Positions 27,501-35,040 of a stretch of DNA of 64,000 nt are shown here, piece after piece. A program made the translations under genes and the position numbers. Numbering within the stretch: position 1 is the first letter of the stretch; each line of letters opens with the position of its first letter. The stretch spans positions 1,384,001 to 1,448,000 of the forward strand of contig JAINUG010000133.1 in NCBI GenBank assembly GCA_029706075.1, read 5' to 3'. Under the pieces are notes generated by a model, which was not told the origin of the DNA, searched no databases, and worked only from the letters and a program-made list of their open reading frames with translations. The DNA is from Aldrovandia affinis. Its lineage: Eukaryota; Chordata; Actinopteri; Notacanthiformes; Halosauridae.

Positions 27501-28779
27501 GCCCCCACTAACTGGCAGATATAACACCTATATAACCAACATACTACAGACTAATAATATGTAATATTAATACAGACTGATTAATCACCTTTAGCATCAA
27601 ACAACAGCAGTATGATCGTATGATTAGTTTATTTGATATCAAATAATGTTTTGATATCAAACCTTTCTCGAGGGACGAGATATCAAATAAATGAATTTAA
27701 AGCCATAGACTAAGTGTCTGTCTATGTTTTATGCATGCGCACTCGATCTGTGCCTCGTTTGTGTCCATTATTTGTCAACGTTTTTGGGGGTGAGCACCGC
27801 AGCTCTCCAGATTACAGCTTTGTGTTTAATGAGGGGACTTGGGTTTCCTTACTCAGTCTGAGCTTTGATTTCTCTCTTAATTTATTACATTTACATTTTA
27901 GGCATTTAGCAGACGCTCTTATCCAGAGCGACTTACAGTTTACGTTTCTTTACATACAACCCATTTATACAGCTGGACCTTGGAGTTACAAGCCCAGTTC
28001 CCTAACCATTACACTACACTGCCAGCCCTTATTCATTTATATATACAGTGAATACATATACCCTAGTCTTTAGTTCTCATTAGTATTCATTGTTTGATTA
28101 ATTAATTTGTCTTTTATTTGCTTTAGTTTTTTATGTTTCTCTTACTGATTGTAGTATCAGTGATTGCATTTTAATTGATCTTGATTTTGTTATTAATGAA
28201 TAAACTTGACTTGAATTATTGATAAAGTTGTTGCCCTCCTATTTGCTCGAACTCCAAAAATCTAGAAGAAAACATATGCCTGTTAAATATCCCTGCGACC
28301 TGGTGCCTGAGACGCCCATGGCATGTGGTTTACATCATTCTCACGCTCATAAAACCTGTCAGTTACCATCCTGGAAGAGACCAATCAGGATAGAAAGGAT
28401 GAAGGTGATCACTCAGAATGTCTTTGTATTTATTGGTGTTTACTCGCCTGTAAGGGGTTGAGTGGACCTAAACCATGTCAGGAAAATGCACCTCACACCA
28501 TAACAGAGCTGTCAGAACCCTTCATTTACTCAAGTGTTTCCTTGTCTTTGTCAGTTACCTGTAGAGGTGCATTCATTCACAGACTCAACACTCAAACCCA
28601 GCTGCTGTGAAAATGGTACTCACTGGTTTCGGGGGCAGGGCTGGGTCCGGGATGACCATGGACTTGGTCTGGCTGAGCCGTTCTCCAGGGGTGGCAGAAG
28701 TCTTAATCCTCAGTTGGACCGGCCCGGGAGCTTGGTGGGCAGAACCTCCCACTGGTGTATGTTTTGTATAACTCTGCAT
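1242..28779 (-). CDS. arhgap15: Rho GTPase-activating protein 15, N-terminal half (five exons)
   Basis: ARHGAP15 is a cytosolic, membrane-recruited GAP for Rac1, with an N-terminal PH domain and a C-terminal RhoGAP domain. Coding exons on the minus strand are 28624-28779, 13858-13923, 9914-9975, 8019-8106 and 1242-1331. They total 462 nt, 154 codons, all in frame. The N-terminal blocks [14 protein letters not shown] and [11 protein letters not shown] match human DRLSQSKSMILTD and ISRHRRNHSQH. The PH domain begins with [20 protein letters not shown], continues with [15 protein letters not shown] and reaches [12 protein letters not shown] and KSSRKNV. The remaining PH strand and the whole RhoGAP domain lie beyond the left edge. 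The 14.7 kb first intron is typical of this long gene. It lies downstream of kynu on the same strand, as in human. Identity rests on recall of the human sequence. Confidence 0.93.
1340..1889. other. Intronic AT-rich sequence, no gene seen
   Basis: Upstream side of arhgap15 exon 5. Contains a short ATT-rich tract near 1653-1690 and otherwise no recognisable element. Confidence 0.5.
1890..2257 (-). mobile_element. tRNA-derived SINE, family A
   Basis: On the minus strand it begins GGCCTCCCGGGTGGTGTAAT, a tRNA-like head with an A box, then a degenerate B box (GGGGTTTGATTTC). It ends in a body reading AATTGGGAGAAAAT and a T/A-rich tail. Related copies occur at 24206, 26373, 28838 and 30044. Confidence 0.8.
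2290..4240. other. Unique intronic sequence, arhgap15 intron 4
   Basis: No repeat family, RNA gene or exon was recognised. The short open frames here have no protein-like composition. Confidence 0.45.
4261..4332. repeat. (GA)n microsatellite
   Basis: Nearly pure GA run with GGA interruptions. Confidence 0.9.
4850..5050. other. GC- and CpG-rich intronic block
   Basis: Contains CCGGCCGGCCGG and many CpG dinucleotides, unlike its AT-rich surroundings. No exon could be supported on either strand. Confidence 0.4.
5110..5237 (-). mobile_element. tRNA-derived SINE, family B (body)
   Basis: Minus strand: tRNA-like head, B box GGGTTCGATTCC, then CCACTGGGACCACATATA and a 3' part with TACTGTAAGT. The 5' head is continuous with the 29-bp array at its right. 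Compare the fuller copy at 55649. Confidence 0.8.
5238..5668 (-). repeat. 29-bp tandem array 1, SINE-head derived (about 15 units)
   Basis: Minus-strand unit: CTCAGTAGGTAGAGCGTGGT plus TCTGTGTGG. Each unit contains TGGCTCAGTAGG, a full tRNA-type A box. It is fused to the 5' end of the SINE at 5110-5237. Unit variants differ at the base after GAG (A, C or T) and at CACGC/CATGC. Confidence 0.9.
6322..6440. repeat. (CT)n then (GA)n tract
   Basis: A CT run to 6413 is followed by a GA run from about 6416, forming an inverted pair that could extrude a hairpin. Confidence 0.9.
6558..6707. repeat. (CA)n microsatellite cluster
   Basis: CA runs separated by CCCCACACC, CATAAGCAT and CATGCACACCC interruptions. 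The open frames across it are low-complexity artefacts. Confidence 0.9.
7120..7309 (+). mobile_element. tRNA-derived SINE, family C (L2-type tail)
   Basis: Head AGTGTGGTATAATGGTTAGG (A box), a decayed B box, then GTATTGAGCAAGGTACTTAA and tail CGCTCTGGATAAGAGCGTCT GCTAAATGCC. Confidence 0.85.
7310..7515. repeat. 30-bp minisatellite inside the MITE
   Basis: About seven copies of CACTAACACACCTGATTTCA TTAACCCCTT. The unit is an internal segment of the MITE itself; one unit also lies left of the SINE at 7088-7118. Confidence 0.85.
8019..8106 (-). CDS. arhgap15: arhgap15 coding exon 4 (PH domain)
   Basis: Encodes [20 protein letters not shown] then [10 protein letters not shown]. Human has RKNWSTSWIVLSSRRIEFYK then ESKQQAL. 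Acceptor ACAG, donor GTAGGT. Confidence 0.94.
8110..9900. other. arhgap15 intron 3, no repeat recognised
   Basis: Unique-looking sequence. The block around 9040-9330 has TAATAAACG, GCGATCGC and ATTACATTAATAA-type motifs and could be regulatory; no exon seen. Confidence 0.4.
9914..9975 (-). CDS. arhgap15: arhgap15 coding exon 3 (start of PH domain)
   Basis: Encodes [20 protein letters not shown] plus a split arginine codon. Human has [20 protein letters not shown]. Acceptor TTTCAG, donor GTATGT. Confidence 0.94.
10359..10545. mobile_element. Decayed MITE
   Basis: Starts CAGGGCTCTTCAACCCTGGT and ends in inverted-like GGTCCTGGTCCAGGAC. A 45-bp end of the same family is at 42393-42437. Confidence 0.5.
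10789..11152. repeat. Local duplication, copy 1
   Basis: Matches 12818-13186 along most of its length, including AGTGCTGGGCTAGAACAAAG, GGGGCATGTTTGCAATGAAT and GAAATGTGGGGAAAGATAT. The left end is half of the palindromic MITE seen whole at 54331. Confidence 0.8.
11160..12430. other. arhgap15 intron 2, A-rich sequence without recognised element
   Basis: Contains several poly(A) runs (11257, 11382, 11418) and unique-looking sequence. Confidence 0.35.
12440..12704 (+). mobile_element. LINE 3' end (L2/Rex type), 5'-truncated
   Basis: Encodes a remnant of the C-terminus (residues resembling [14 protein letters not shown]), then a 3'UTR with TAGCACTTTGAGAATATC and a tail GCATTATAAATAAAATG followed by (ATT)n. 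Confidence 0.65.
12818..13186. repeat. Local duplication, copy 2
   Basis: Direct repeat of 10789-11152, about 2.0 kb away. It differs by small indels, for example a short insertion of GAGAACTGAGAA-type repeats in copy 1. Confidence 0.8.
13858..13923 (-). CDS. arhgap15: arhgap15 coding exon 2
   Basis: Encodes [20 protein letters not shown] then HP, 22 codons, phase 0 at both ends. Acceptor CCAG, donor GTGAGT. The basic RHRRN segment precedes the PH domain in human too. Confidence 0.92.
14118..14668 (+). mobile_element. Tc1-like DNA transposon, internally deleted
   Basis: Inverted ends CAGGTAACTTCCAAAATAAA and its partner CAGGTAACTGCCAAAATAAA, with TA beside the right end. The interior encodes transposase pieces [11 protein letters not shown] (DDE region) and [16 protein letters not shown] in one orientation. 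The N-terminal DNA-binding half is missing, so it is non-autonomous. Length is 551 bp against about 1.6 kb for a full element. Confidence 0.88.
15150..15182. repeat. (GGA)n microsatellite
   Basis: Short GGAGGA run. Confidence 0.85.
15310..15790. other. GC- and CpG-rich intronic block
   Basis: Dense CpG including GCGGCCCGCGGCCCGC at about 15530. It starts with CCCTAACCCTAACCC, a two-unit telomere-like motif. No exon supported. Confidence 0.4.
15868..16205 (+). repeat. AAGTC-rich dispersed element, copy 1
   Basis: About 340 bp of degenerate CAAGTC repeats with unique landmarks GAGTTGTGA at the left and TTTTTTGCAAGTCAAGT, AAAATTGTGAC at the right. Copy 2 is at 53938. Confidence 0.8.
16210..19500. 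other. arhgap15 intron 1, unique AT-rich sequence
   Basis: Nothing recognised except a tandem pair of a roughly 60-bp unit at 17029-17144 (AGTTTGGAGAGT, TATGGAAAAAT, ATATAAAACAG, GGCGAAACAGCACAGAA). No exon found. Confidence 0.4.
19505..19720 (+). mobile_element. tRNA-derived SINE, family C
   Basis: Head AGTGTAGTGTAATGGTTAGG, perfect B box GGTTCAATTCC, then GTTGTACCCTTGAGCAAGGT and a worn CTGCTAAATGCC tail. Confidence 0.85.
21080..21515. repeat. Long (CA)n with CCCTCCACTCA spacers
   Basis: About 435 bp of CA repeat broken at irregular intervals by CCCCTCCACT-type or CTCCTCCACT-type 10-bp spacers, a higher-order composite. The 263-codon open frame over it is an artefact of the repeat. Confidence 0.9.
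21867..21921. repeat. Interstitial telomere-like repeat
   Basis: About eight units of TTAGGG with variants TTAGGGA, TAGGGG and TTAGGGG. Confidence 0.85.
22409..22563. mobile_element. Palindromic MITE
   Basis: Ends GGGCCGTATGTACAAAGACT and, inverted, GGGCCCGTATGTACAAAGAT. The inner arms TAAGAGTAGGAGTACTGATC and TAAGAGTAGGAGTGCTGATT are also inverted. About 55 bp separate the arms. Confidence 0.85.
22850..23130. other. CpG-rich block with homeodomain-like motifs
   Basis: Contains GCGCGCGTCTGCGCGAGTCT, then AT-rich CAATTAGCC and CAAACAATTAATTTGTTG. Unique, no repeat family; could be a conserved regulatory element of arhgap15 intron 1. Confidence 0.35.
24206..24564 (-). mobile_element. tRNA-derived SINE, family A variant
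   Basis: Minus strand: GCCTGGCGGATAGCGTAGCG head, B box CGGTTCGAAACC, body ending in AATTGGGGAGAAAAACTGGG. The head differs from the 1890 copy, so this is a subfamily shared with 30044 and 43520. Confidence 0.82.
24688..24934. mobile_element. hAT-like MITE of the AGTACTTTTACT type, copy 1
   Basis: Inverted ends CAGTGGTGGAC and GTCCACCACTG; interior is rich in TACTTTTACTTAAGTA-type motifs. Copies 2 and 3 are at 54979 and 60049. Confidence 0.82.
25330..25720. other. GC-rich intronic block
   Basis: CpG-rich segment with GCCCTCCGCGGTGTCAGAGG and several open frames on both strands; none shows recognised protein similarity or an exon boundary fitting arhgap15. Confidence 0.35.
26259..26372 (-). 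mobile_element. SINE family A 3' fragment
   Basis: Only the AATTGGGAGAAAAACAGG-type body end and T-rich tail are present, directly left of a second copy. Confidence 0.7.
26373..26728 (-). mobile_element. tRNA-derived SINE, family A
   Basis: Minus strand has CCGGGGTTTGATTCC (B box), GGGAGGGAAGCTGACACATA and AATTGGGAGAAAACGGGG. The 5'-most head is lost at CCAGTCCAGAG. Confidence 0.8.
26930..27340. other. Unique intronic block, possible conserved non-coding element
   Basis: Free of repeats, moderate GC, with GTTGTTAATTACATTTTC, AACGATAATCATCTTATG and TTTTAATCACAATCC. Resembles non-exonic conserved blocks in composition only; conservation cannot be seen here. Confidence 0.3.
27355..27412. repeat. 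19-bp triplicate
   Basis: Three copies of GAGCACTGGTATGGGTATG. Confidence 0.85.
27886..28027 (-). mobile_element. SINE family C, internally deleted
   Basis: Minus strand: GGCTGGCAGTGTAGTGTAAT head, then GGGAACTGGGCTTGTAACTC, a jump to CCAGCTGTATAAATGG and the CGCTCTGGATAAGAGCGTCT tail. The B box region is missing. Confidence 0.82.
28346..28563 (-). mobile_element. Tc1-like MITE
   Basis: Right end GTTACCTG with TAC flanks, and TAACAGAGCTGTCAGAACCC, TGAAGGTGATCACTCAGAAT shared inverted with the element at 14118. It sits about 60 nt downstream of arhgap15 exon 1. Confidence 0.75.
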
Positions 28780-28784
28780 CTTTT
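28624..28784 (-). CDS. arhgap15: arhgap15 coding exon 1 (ATG at 28779)
   Basis: After a T-rich tract and CAG acceptor, AAAAG precedes ATG. The exon encodes [12 protein letters not shown]..., [20 protein letters not shown] and [10 protein letters not shown], 52 codons, donor GTGAGT, phase 0. Human also starts MQ and has MRIKNANSHHDRLSQSKSMI. An upstream non-coding exon is implied but was not identified. Confidence 0.9.
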
Positions 28785-28837
28785 CTGTTCAAAGTAAAAA
28801 ATAAAAAAACAACATTAAAGGTTTTATTTTTTTTTTA

Positions 28838-29224
28838 ATAGATCTTTTTTTTTATAGACTTTCTCTTTCCTCTTTTTCCCCCATTATTTTCTCCATTTTT
28901 AGTAGTCAATTATACCCTCTTTTTCATGTCAGTTATCCCTCCCTTGTATTTGAAAGTTGTAGTCCTGATACCGGCAGTGACATGCGTGAAGCACTGCCTG
29001 CTCCGAGACAGAACCCCGCCAAGCCGTCACTGTAACTCCGGTATGCACACAGGGCCACTCCTGTACGCAGCGAGCTCATATCGGCTTCCCTCCCCCCAGA
29101 CAGCCAATTGCCGCCCCCTAGTGGCACTCCCAGCCAGAGTCAAAACTGGCGCAACCTTGTGGAATCGAACCCCGGTCGCAGTGGGTAGCATCAGACGTTC
29201 TACCGCTACACCACCCAGGAGGCC
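28838..29224 (-). mobile_element. tRNA-derived SINE, family A, best-preserved copy
   Basis: Minus strand: GGCCTCCTGGGTGGTGTAGC head containing the A box TGGTGTAGCGG, perfect B box GGTTCGATTCC, then GGCAATTGGCTGTCTGG and body to AATGGAGAAAATAATGGGGG plus T/A tail. Confidence 0.88.
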
Positions 29225-29665
29225 CACGAGATTAGTCTGTGTCTTGTTGATGAGCTTGAGTTACATTCTGACAGCAGACAGTTATGACAGGCTGTGGTTT
29301 GAGGGAAATAACTATTCATTGAGTCATTAATATTGTTTAATATATAAACACACACATGCTTTTTAAAATTCAGCAATCTGCACAAGCAGCGGGTTTTGCA
29401 GATGCTCCCATTAATCTTGAAACAACAGTGAATATGATTTATGTGTATTCTTAAGATGATTGATTGTCATAATTTAAACTGTGTGGCAAATCTAAACTCA
29501 AATAATTGGGTGTGAATGATGGCTCTTCTCACTCCGACACAGTTGCACATTGCAACACAGTAGGGTTCTACTGTCTTTCTTCTGTGTTTATTCCACAATT
29601 CACCACAGGGGGCAAATAAACTTTCACTTTCAATTTTAAAAATATATCTATTATATTTACTGTAC

Positions 29666-29798
29666 TATATATGCCATTTAGTAGACACTTGTTTCAGCGA
29701 CTTGTTTCAGTATATGTGGTCCCAGTGGAAATCGAACCCACAACCTAAGCATTGTTAGCGCCATGCTCTACCTGCTGTACCACACAGAACCACAATCT
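29666..29798 (-). mobile_element. tRNA-derived SINE, family B, without long array
   Basis: Minus strand head GTGTGGTACAGCAGGTAGAG, B box GGGTTCGATTTCC, then CCACTGGGACCACATATACT and GCCATTTAGTAG-type tail. Only about one 29-bp head unit is present, so it serves as a single-unit comparison for the arrays. Confidence 0.82.
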
Positions 29799-30043
29799 GT
29801 GGTTCCACAATCTAAATAAATTAAATCTCTACAAACTATACCTGTAAAACTATGCACAATGTACAGAGTTTATCATTATTATACAATACAATTATACAAT
29901 GTTTTACTTTTTGACATAATGATGTTTTAGTTTTACTACCCAAATTTTCCCACTCATTGAATCTCTACCAAGCATGAGATTGAATGAGAGTTGGCAGCCC
30001 TGCTAGCTACTATAGCATTGGGATAAAGATTTCATGCTTTTTT

Positions 30044-30612
30044 TTTGTCTACATTTTGTTTCAGATTTTTTCCTGTTTTTCTCCCAATTTAGTGAGCAAT
30101 TATACCCTCCATTTATTTCAATTTGCCCTCCCCCACAAACTCGCCATCTGTCTCTACGGGGCAAGCTAATGCCCCGAGGCCGAATAGCTGATCCGCCTCT
30201 TCCGAGACGGAATTCACCCACCCACATTCTGGAGAAACTCTTCACACTTTTCGGCGATCTCGTGCCGGTTCACTGCAACGCGACGGCAGCCATAGTGCGC
30301 CAGTACAAACTCACCACACATCAGATACACACTGGAGAGGCGAGGAGGGAGGGAATGAATTATATATATATATTGTCTGGGTTGGGAATTTGGCCAGGAC
30401 ACCGGGTTAACACCCTACTCTTTTTAGAAAAGAGCCATGGGATCTTTTATGACCACAGAGAATCAGGACCTCGGTTTTTACTGTCCCATCCGAACGACGG
30501 ACATGTAGTCCCGTGGGATCGAACCCACAACCTTGGCATTGCCAGTGCCATGCTCTACCACCTGAGCTACAGAACTACAATTCTTTAGACCGCTACGCTA
30601 TCCGAGGTCCTG
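30044..30612 (-). mobile_element. SINE family A interrupted by a V-SINE
   Basis: Body end AATTGGGAGAAAAACAGG at the left and head GCGGTCTAA / GGATAGCGTAGCGG at the right are separated by unrelated sequence that includes a second SINE at 30350-30585. Confidence 0.75.
30350..30585 (-). mobile_element. V-SINE-like element with intact tRNA-like head
   Basis: Minus strand: TAGCTCAGGTGGTAGAGCAT (A box), GTGGGTTCGATCCCAC (T-arm, B box), then a core CGGATGGGACAGTAAAAACC, GAGGTCCTGATTCTCTGTGG and GGTGTTAACCCGGTGTCCTG. It ends in an AT run. The acceptor-stem ends do not pair, so it is not a tRNA gene. Confidence 0.8.
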
Positions 30613-30954
30613 CATTTTTAAAGGAAAAGAATCATGTAGTGCGGTCAGTGGGCCTCTGAGCCCCCCATGGTGGGAAGGTGTGAGCTCTATTGATTGTGCA
30701 TCGAAGGGTAAAGTCAGCAATGAGCAAGACAGGCTGTTTGCATTAACCTGCACTCCACGCTTTCTAGGATACCTTTTCCACACGAAGAGAAGTGAGATCA
30801 TTCTCCTGAGCCGTGAAAATAGAGGAATTGATGATTCAATATTGTGTCTCTGTTTTGCATCACCGCCCGCACTGCGGTGTATCAGAAAGGAAGCACAACC
30901 CATATTATTTACTGTGCAACGGAAACATTTAGGGCTCAAACAAGCTGTGGATTT

Positions 30955-31135
30955 CTCTCCATAAACTGGGGTTCTCTGCAATGGATTGGCGACCTTTCAG
31001 GGTGTATTCCTGCATCTCGCCCAATGCATGTTGGGATAGGCTCCAGCCCAGCAAGCCTGACCAGGAATAAGTGGGTTAGATACTGAATGACCAGGAATAA
31101 GTGGGTTAGATAATGAATGAATGAATGAAATAGGG
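30955..31135 (+). mobile_element. Dispersed retroelement 3' end with (GAAT)n tail
   Basis: Contains GCAATGGATTGGCGACCTTT, GGGATAGGCTCCAGCCC and a duplicated AATGACCAGGAATAAGTGGG unit, ending in TGAATGAATGAATGAA. A common fish retroelement tail; family not assigned. Confidence 0.6.
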
Positions 31136-31139
31136 GTTC

Positions 31140-34040
31140 TTGTTCTTGTGAAAAGGCAGCATAATCCTCACACACAAAGGTTGGAGAAAAGGATGGCACC
31201 CAATTTCTCAACCTGGAGAAGAGCTATACAGTGGAAACCAAAAATAAAACTTTGTTTTGAAACCTGCTTTTTTGTTCATGCTGATTGCCTGATTGCATTT
31301 TGGACTCGAAAACCCCATCTGCTGTAATCAGTAACAATTAACGTCACAAGCCTACATTTTCAAATGGGTATGTTATAGCAATCAGCCTGAAAAAATTAAT
31401 TGGGCAATTTGCTGTCAAAGTTGCCTTGGGACACAGGATTTAGCTGCAGAGCTAGCCCCCTCCCCAAATATACATATAAATATTTTTACAATATTGCACA
31501 CTTCCAAAACAATCAGCTGAAAGAAAGCCAACAAATGAGTATTAGTACTAAAACAAATAAAAATTAGGCAAGCACCACCAAAATAAGTCCTTGTTCTCAC
31601 TCAACCGGCAAACTGCGGAGGTGAATTATTATTTTAAAAAGCCTCATTCATCCACCGTTAAACGCGATACTACAGCTCCTTTACGTGGGATCACTTCAGC
31701 ACTTGAATGGCGCAATGTGTATTTTTTTTCTTGACATCTGCTTCCTGTCACTTTCGACATCATTGATTTTCAGAGGTGCCTCCTTCGGTCGGGTGAACCA
31801 GCGTTGGAGGAAAAAGTCGAAAGGTTCAGCGGGTGAAGAGACATCACAGCGCGAGGCCTGGTGTTTGGCGAGCCGCTACAGTAACGTTGACTAGCTCACG
31901 CTCACAGTTTCCCTTCCTGGCCGTTTGCAGAGCTGCGGTGTGCGGTTCTGTAGATGCTCTTCCGTCTCGCTGCGCCTGCAGTGGATTTCTCTCGTCTGTT
32001 GACACAGCCACAAGTGTCATATTAATATTCAGCTTCCTATTTTAGGAGTCTCAATCTCGTCGTCTTGAGTGAGGCAATTGTGTGCAATGTTTTTCGGCTT
32101 TAAAATCATATTTTGAAAGACCCTCTATAAGGATGGTCTCCAACTGTAGACATTAAGAGAAACAAATCAGAGCTACAAATCAGTTGTGGCAGTGTCGACA
32201 GACTAACAGCATGAACGGGTGTTGTGAGAGTGAAGGGGTGCATTCCTATTTAAGCATTGCTTATAATAGAGTCCTCTCTTCCATCCTGCATCCTCGATTC
32301 CCCCGTGACCCGGAAACCAAAAACATGCCGCCATCTTTGAGGATGCTCCAGTTGCCTCGGAAACACACGGAAGAAGCATCAGATCTTCTCGGTCGTCTCC
32401 TCCGGCACAGGATGCATACGTGTGTCCTCACACAAATGTTCTTCAAAGGTCTGTGACGTTAAAGCCCCCACAAACCCTTGCAACAGACGTTTGAAAATAT
32501 AGCAGCGATGGCGACACACAAATGAACACAGCCCTGTATTGTTCGAAGTCTCCTACAAACTGAATGCGAGACACAGCTTACTGTAGGCCATATTGAAAGA
32601 ATAAACCGTTTTTAATTTAACATTGTTATCTTTAGGTACGTTTATGTTATGAACCATACAATTCCTAATTGAATGAAATACAGCTAATGAATTATGAACA
32701 TTAACATTGCCTGCCTGCATTAGCATGCCTGCACACACACACACACACACACACGTTTCTATCATGTTTCATGTATTCCAGGTTGACAAGCGTCTGTCCC
32801 GTAGAGGGGATTCCTTGCCGCTAACATCACTAAAAATGCGACCTTGTTACAAGTGTGAGTGAACGAGGACGTTTCATTTCTTAAAACACGTTCGCTTCCT
32901 CTGTCAATCTGGTGGATCAACCTTTGTCAAAAATATACAACTCACAACTCAATTAAAATTAAGAGCTGGTTTATTAAGCTACAGCATTTAGACAAAGACA
33001 GATTATTCAACGTCAAATGTATAGACCTAGGTTCAACTACCGTAACAAAGACTAAATCCTAAAAAATGACATGTAATAATCACGAAGAGAGACAAAAGGA
33101 AAGAAAATTATACCAAACCAAGTTTGCCTCTCCAAAATATTAAACGACTGAACAAACTCAAGTGTCCAGGACCAGATGTCCCAAGAATGCAGGAAGTCGA
33201 ATCAAACCCTAGAATTGCCAGACTGAACTCTCAAGCCACGAGTCACACTTTAAGAGTTTGAAGGAGATGCATGATTAATTTAGGATTTGGGGAGGACTAA
33301 TGCAAGCCTGGTTCAGACCCCCTTTTTACATTTTCATTATGGGTCACTTACTAACACAAGACATAGGCTATTTTCAAGGTCATAATAGGTCAAGGTTTTT
33401 CAAGGTATTTCCAAGGTCATAATGATCCTCTCACGATTAGTATTGTGATGACATCACATCACACAGCTTGGTTTATACAGAGATGTGGGTTGAGCTATAA
33501 TTGGAGAAACATAATATGCTCGACCGAAGAGCATTGCTACCATGTGACAAGGCTGATCGTGCCACACAGACCTCTGCTTTTCTCTAGTGTGCCTGACACA
33601 TCATTTCGACCTCATAGGTAGAATCCCCAAATTGTGGTGTGTGACATAGCCCAAAGGGACCACGCTGGCGACAACGCCCCATACCTTAGTGCCCTAGTTT
33701 CATTCAAGGAGTAATAAAACCTGTCAGTGATGACACCAGAGCAGCCCAGGTCAATTAGTGTGTCAAGATGGAGATAGAAATTGAGGTTAGGCCAGGACAC
33801 ATGCTGTTTGCCTGCACAGGATCATACGATTCATTGAGCTCCCCGCACGGACATCAAGCTAGACTATCAAGGCTCGGCTGACTAAGGGAAAACAGGAGCA
33901 GAGACCATTATCAAAGCTTTCCAAAATGGGCTCATCCAAAGAAACCCAGCCATGGAGCTTACCTCCATAACACACACACAGATAAGTGTTTCCACACTGG
34001 GCACAAGGTGTACTCCTTATAGGTGTAGCTTGCCAACAAA
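31140..34040. other. Intergenic or arhgap15 5' region, no exon identified
   Basis: Mostly unique. 31780-32450 is CpG-richer and is where a promoter or non-coding first exon of arhgap15 could lie, but no donor/acceptor evidence decides it. A short CA run is at 32730. Confidence 0.35.
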
Positions 34041-34049
34041 GAATCTGTT

Positions 34050-34905
34050 TTCACAAGATACAAGATACAAGAGTTTTATTTCGCCATGTGTAACAAGTAC
34101 AATGGAGTGCTGACTCTCCACTCATTCCCACAGCATAACAGAATACAAAACAAAAGCGTAAAATCTGCATATGAATCTACATAAGTAAATACTGTAAAGA
34201 AAGAAAATATGTTGTGTAAAATGGCTAAAAGTACTGTGGTGCAAAGTGCAATTGTTGTTGGACCCGGTCGTCCTGGTTTGTTTACTGCGGTTCCGGCATG
34301 CGGTTCATGCCCAGGGGATGACTGGGGTCTGGGCCTCACTCCAACACCTGGTGTGGAAGACCTCCTTGATGGACGGAAGTGCACACCCAGCAATCTTTTC
34401 TGCCGTTCTCACAACTCTCTGGATGTCTTTTCTGCCCTGTGCAGTGGTGTTACCAAACCACACAGTGACACCACTTGTCAGGGTGCTCCCTATGGTGTCA
34501 CAATAAAGGTTCGCCAGCCACTGCGTGCCTACGCCACATTTCCTCATGCACCGTAGAGGGTAGAGGCTCTGGTGTGTTTTCTTCAGCATGGTCTCAGTGT
34601 TGTGGTTCCAGGCCAGCTCATCTGAGATCTGCACACCAAGGAAGTGGAAGCATCTGATGACTTCCCGTTCCCGTTCCGTTGATGTTGCCGGGGCGATGGA
34701 TTGCTCAGTGTCTTCTGAAGTCTACAATGAGTTCTTTAATCTTGCTGACGTTCAGGGCAAGATTGTTATCATTGCACCACCTTGTCAGCTGGACTATCGC
34801 ATCTCTGTACTCTGTCTCGCCATCTTTGCTTATCAGGCCGATAACTGTGGTGTCCTGGAATTTGAGCCCCCTCCCCCACCATACTGGGACTCTAGCTTGT
34901 TTTTG
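34050..34905 (-). mobile_element. LINE reverse-transcriptase C-terminus and 3' end (Rex1-like)
   Basis: Minus strand encodes DTTVIGLISKDGETEYRDAI, CNDNNLALNVSKIKELIVDF and ISDELAWNHNTETMLKKTHQ, then SGVTVWFGNTTAQGRKDIQR. It ends in AATAAAACTCTTGTATCTTG with a repeated CTTGTAT tail. Stops and frame changes are present (for example a stop after DFRRH). Clade named from tail and motifs, so tentative. Confidence 0.75.
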
Positions 34906-34924
34906 TAGTCCCTTTTCGTAGTTT

Positions 34925-35040
34925 TAAATATGAATATATGCCATTTAGCAGACGCTTTTATCCAAAACGACTTACAGTAGTGAATTTTTCAGTACATGTG
35001 GTCCCAGTGGGAATTGAACCCACAACCTAAGCATTGCCAA
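34925..35040 (-). mobile_element. tRNA-derived SINE, family B (body) inside the LINE
   Basis: Minus strand B box GGGTTCAATTCC, CCACTGGGACCACATGTACT, TACTGTAAGTCG and GATAAAAGCGTCTGCTAAAT tail. Its head runs directly into array 2. Confidence 0.85.

Noticed and set aside
30505-30585. tRNA gene
   Set aside because: Good A and B boxes and T-arm, but the acceptor stem does not pair and a V-SINE core follows.
31780-32460. arhgap15 promoter and non-coding first exon
   Set aside because: CpG content is suggestive, but no donor could be tied to the acceptor at 28785-28787, so it is not called as a gene feature.
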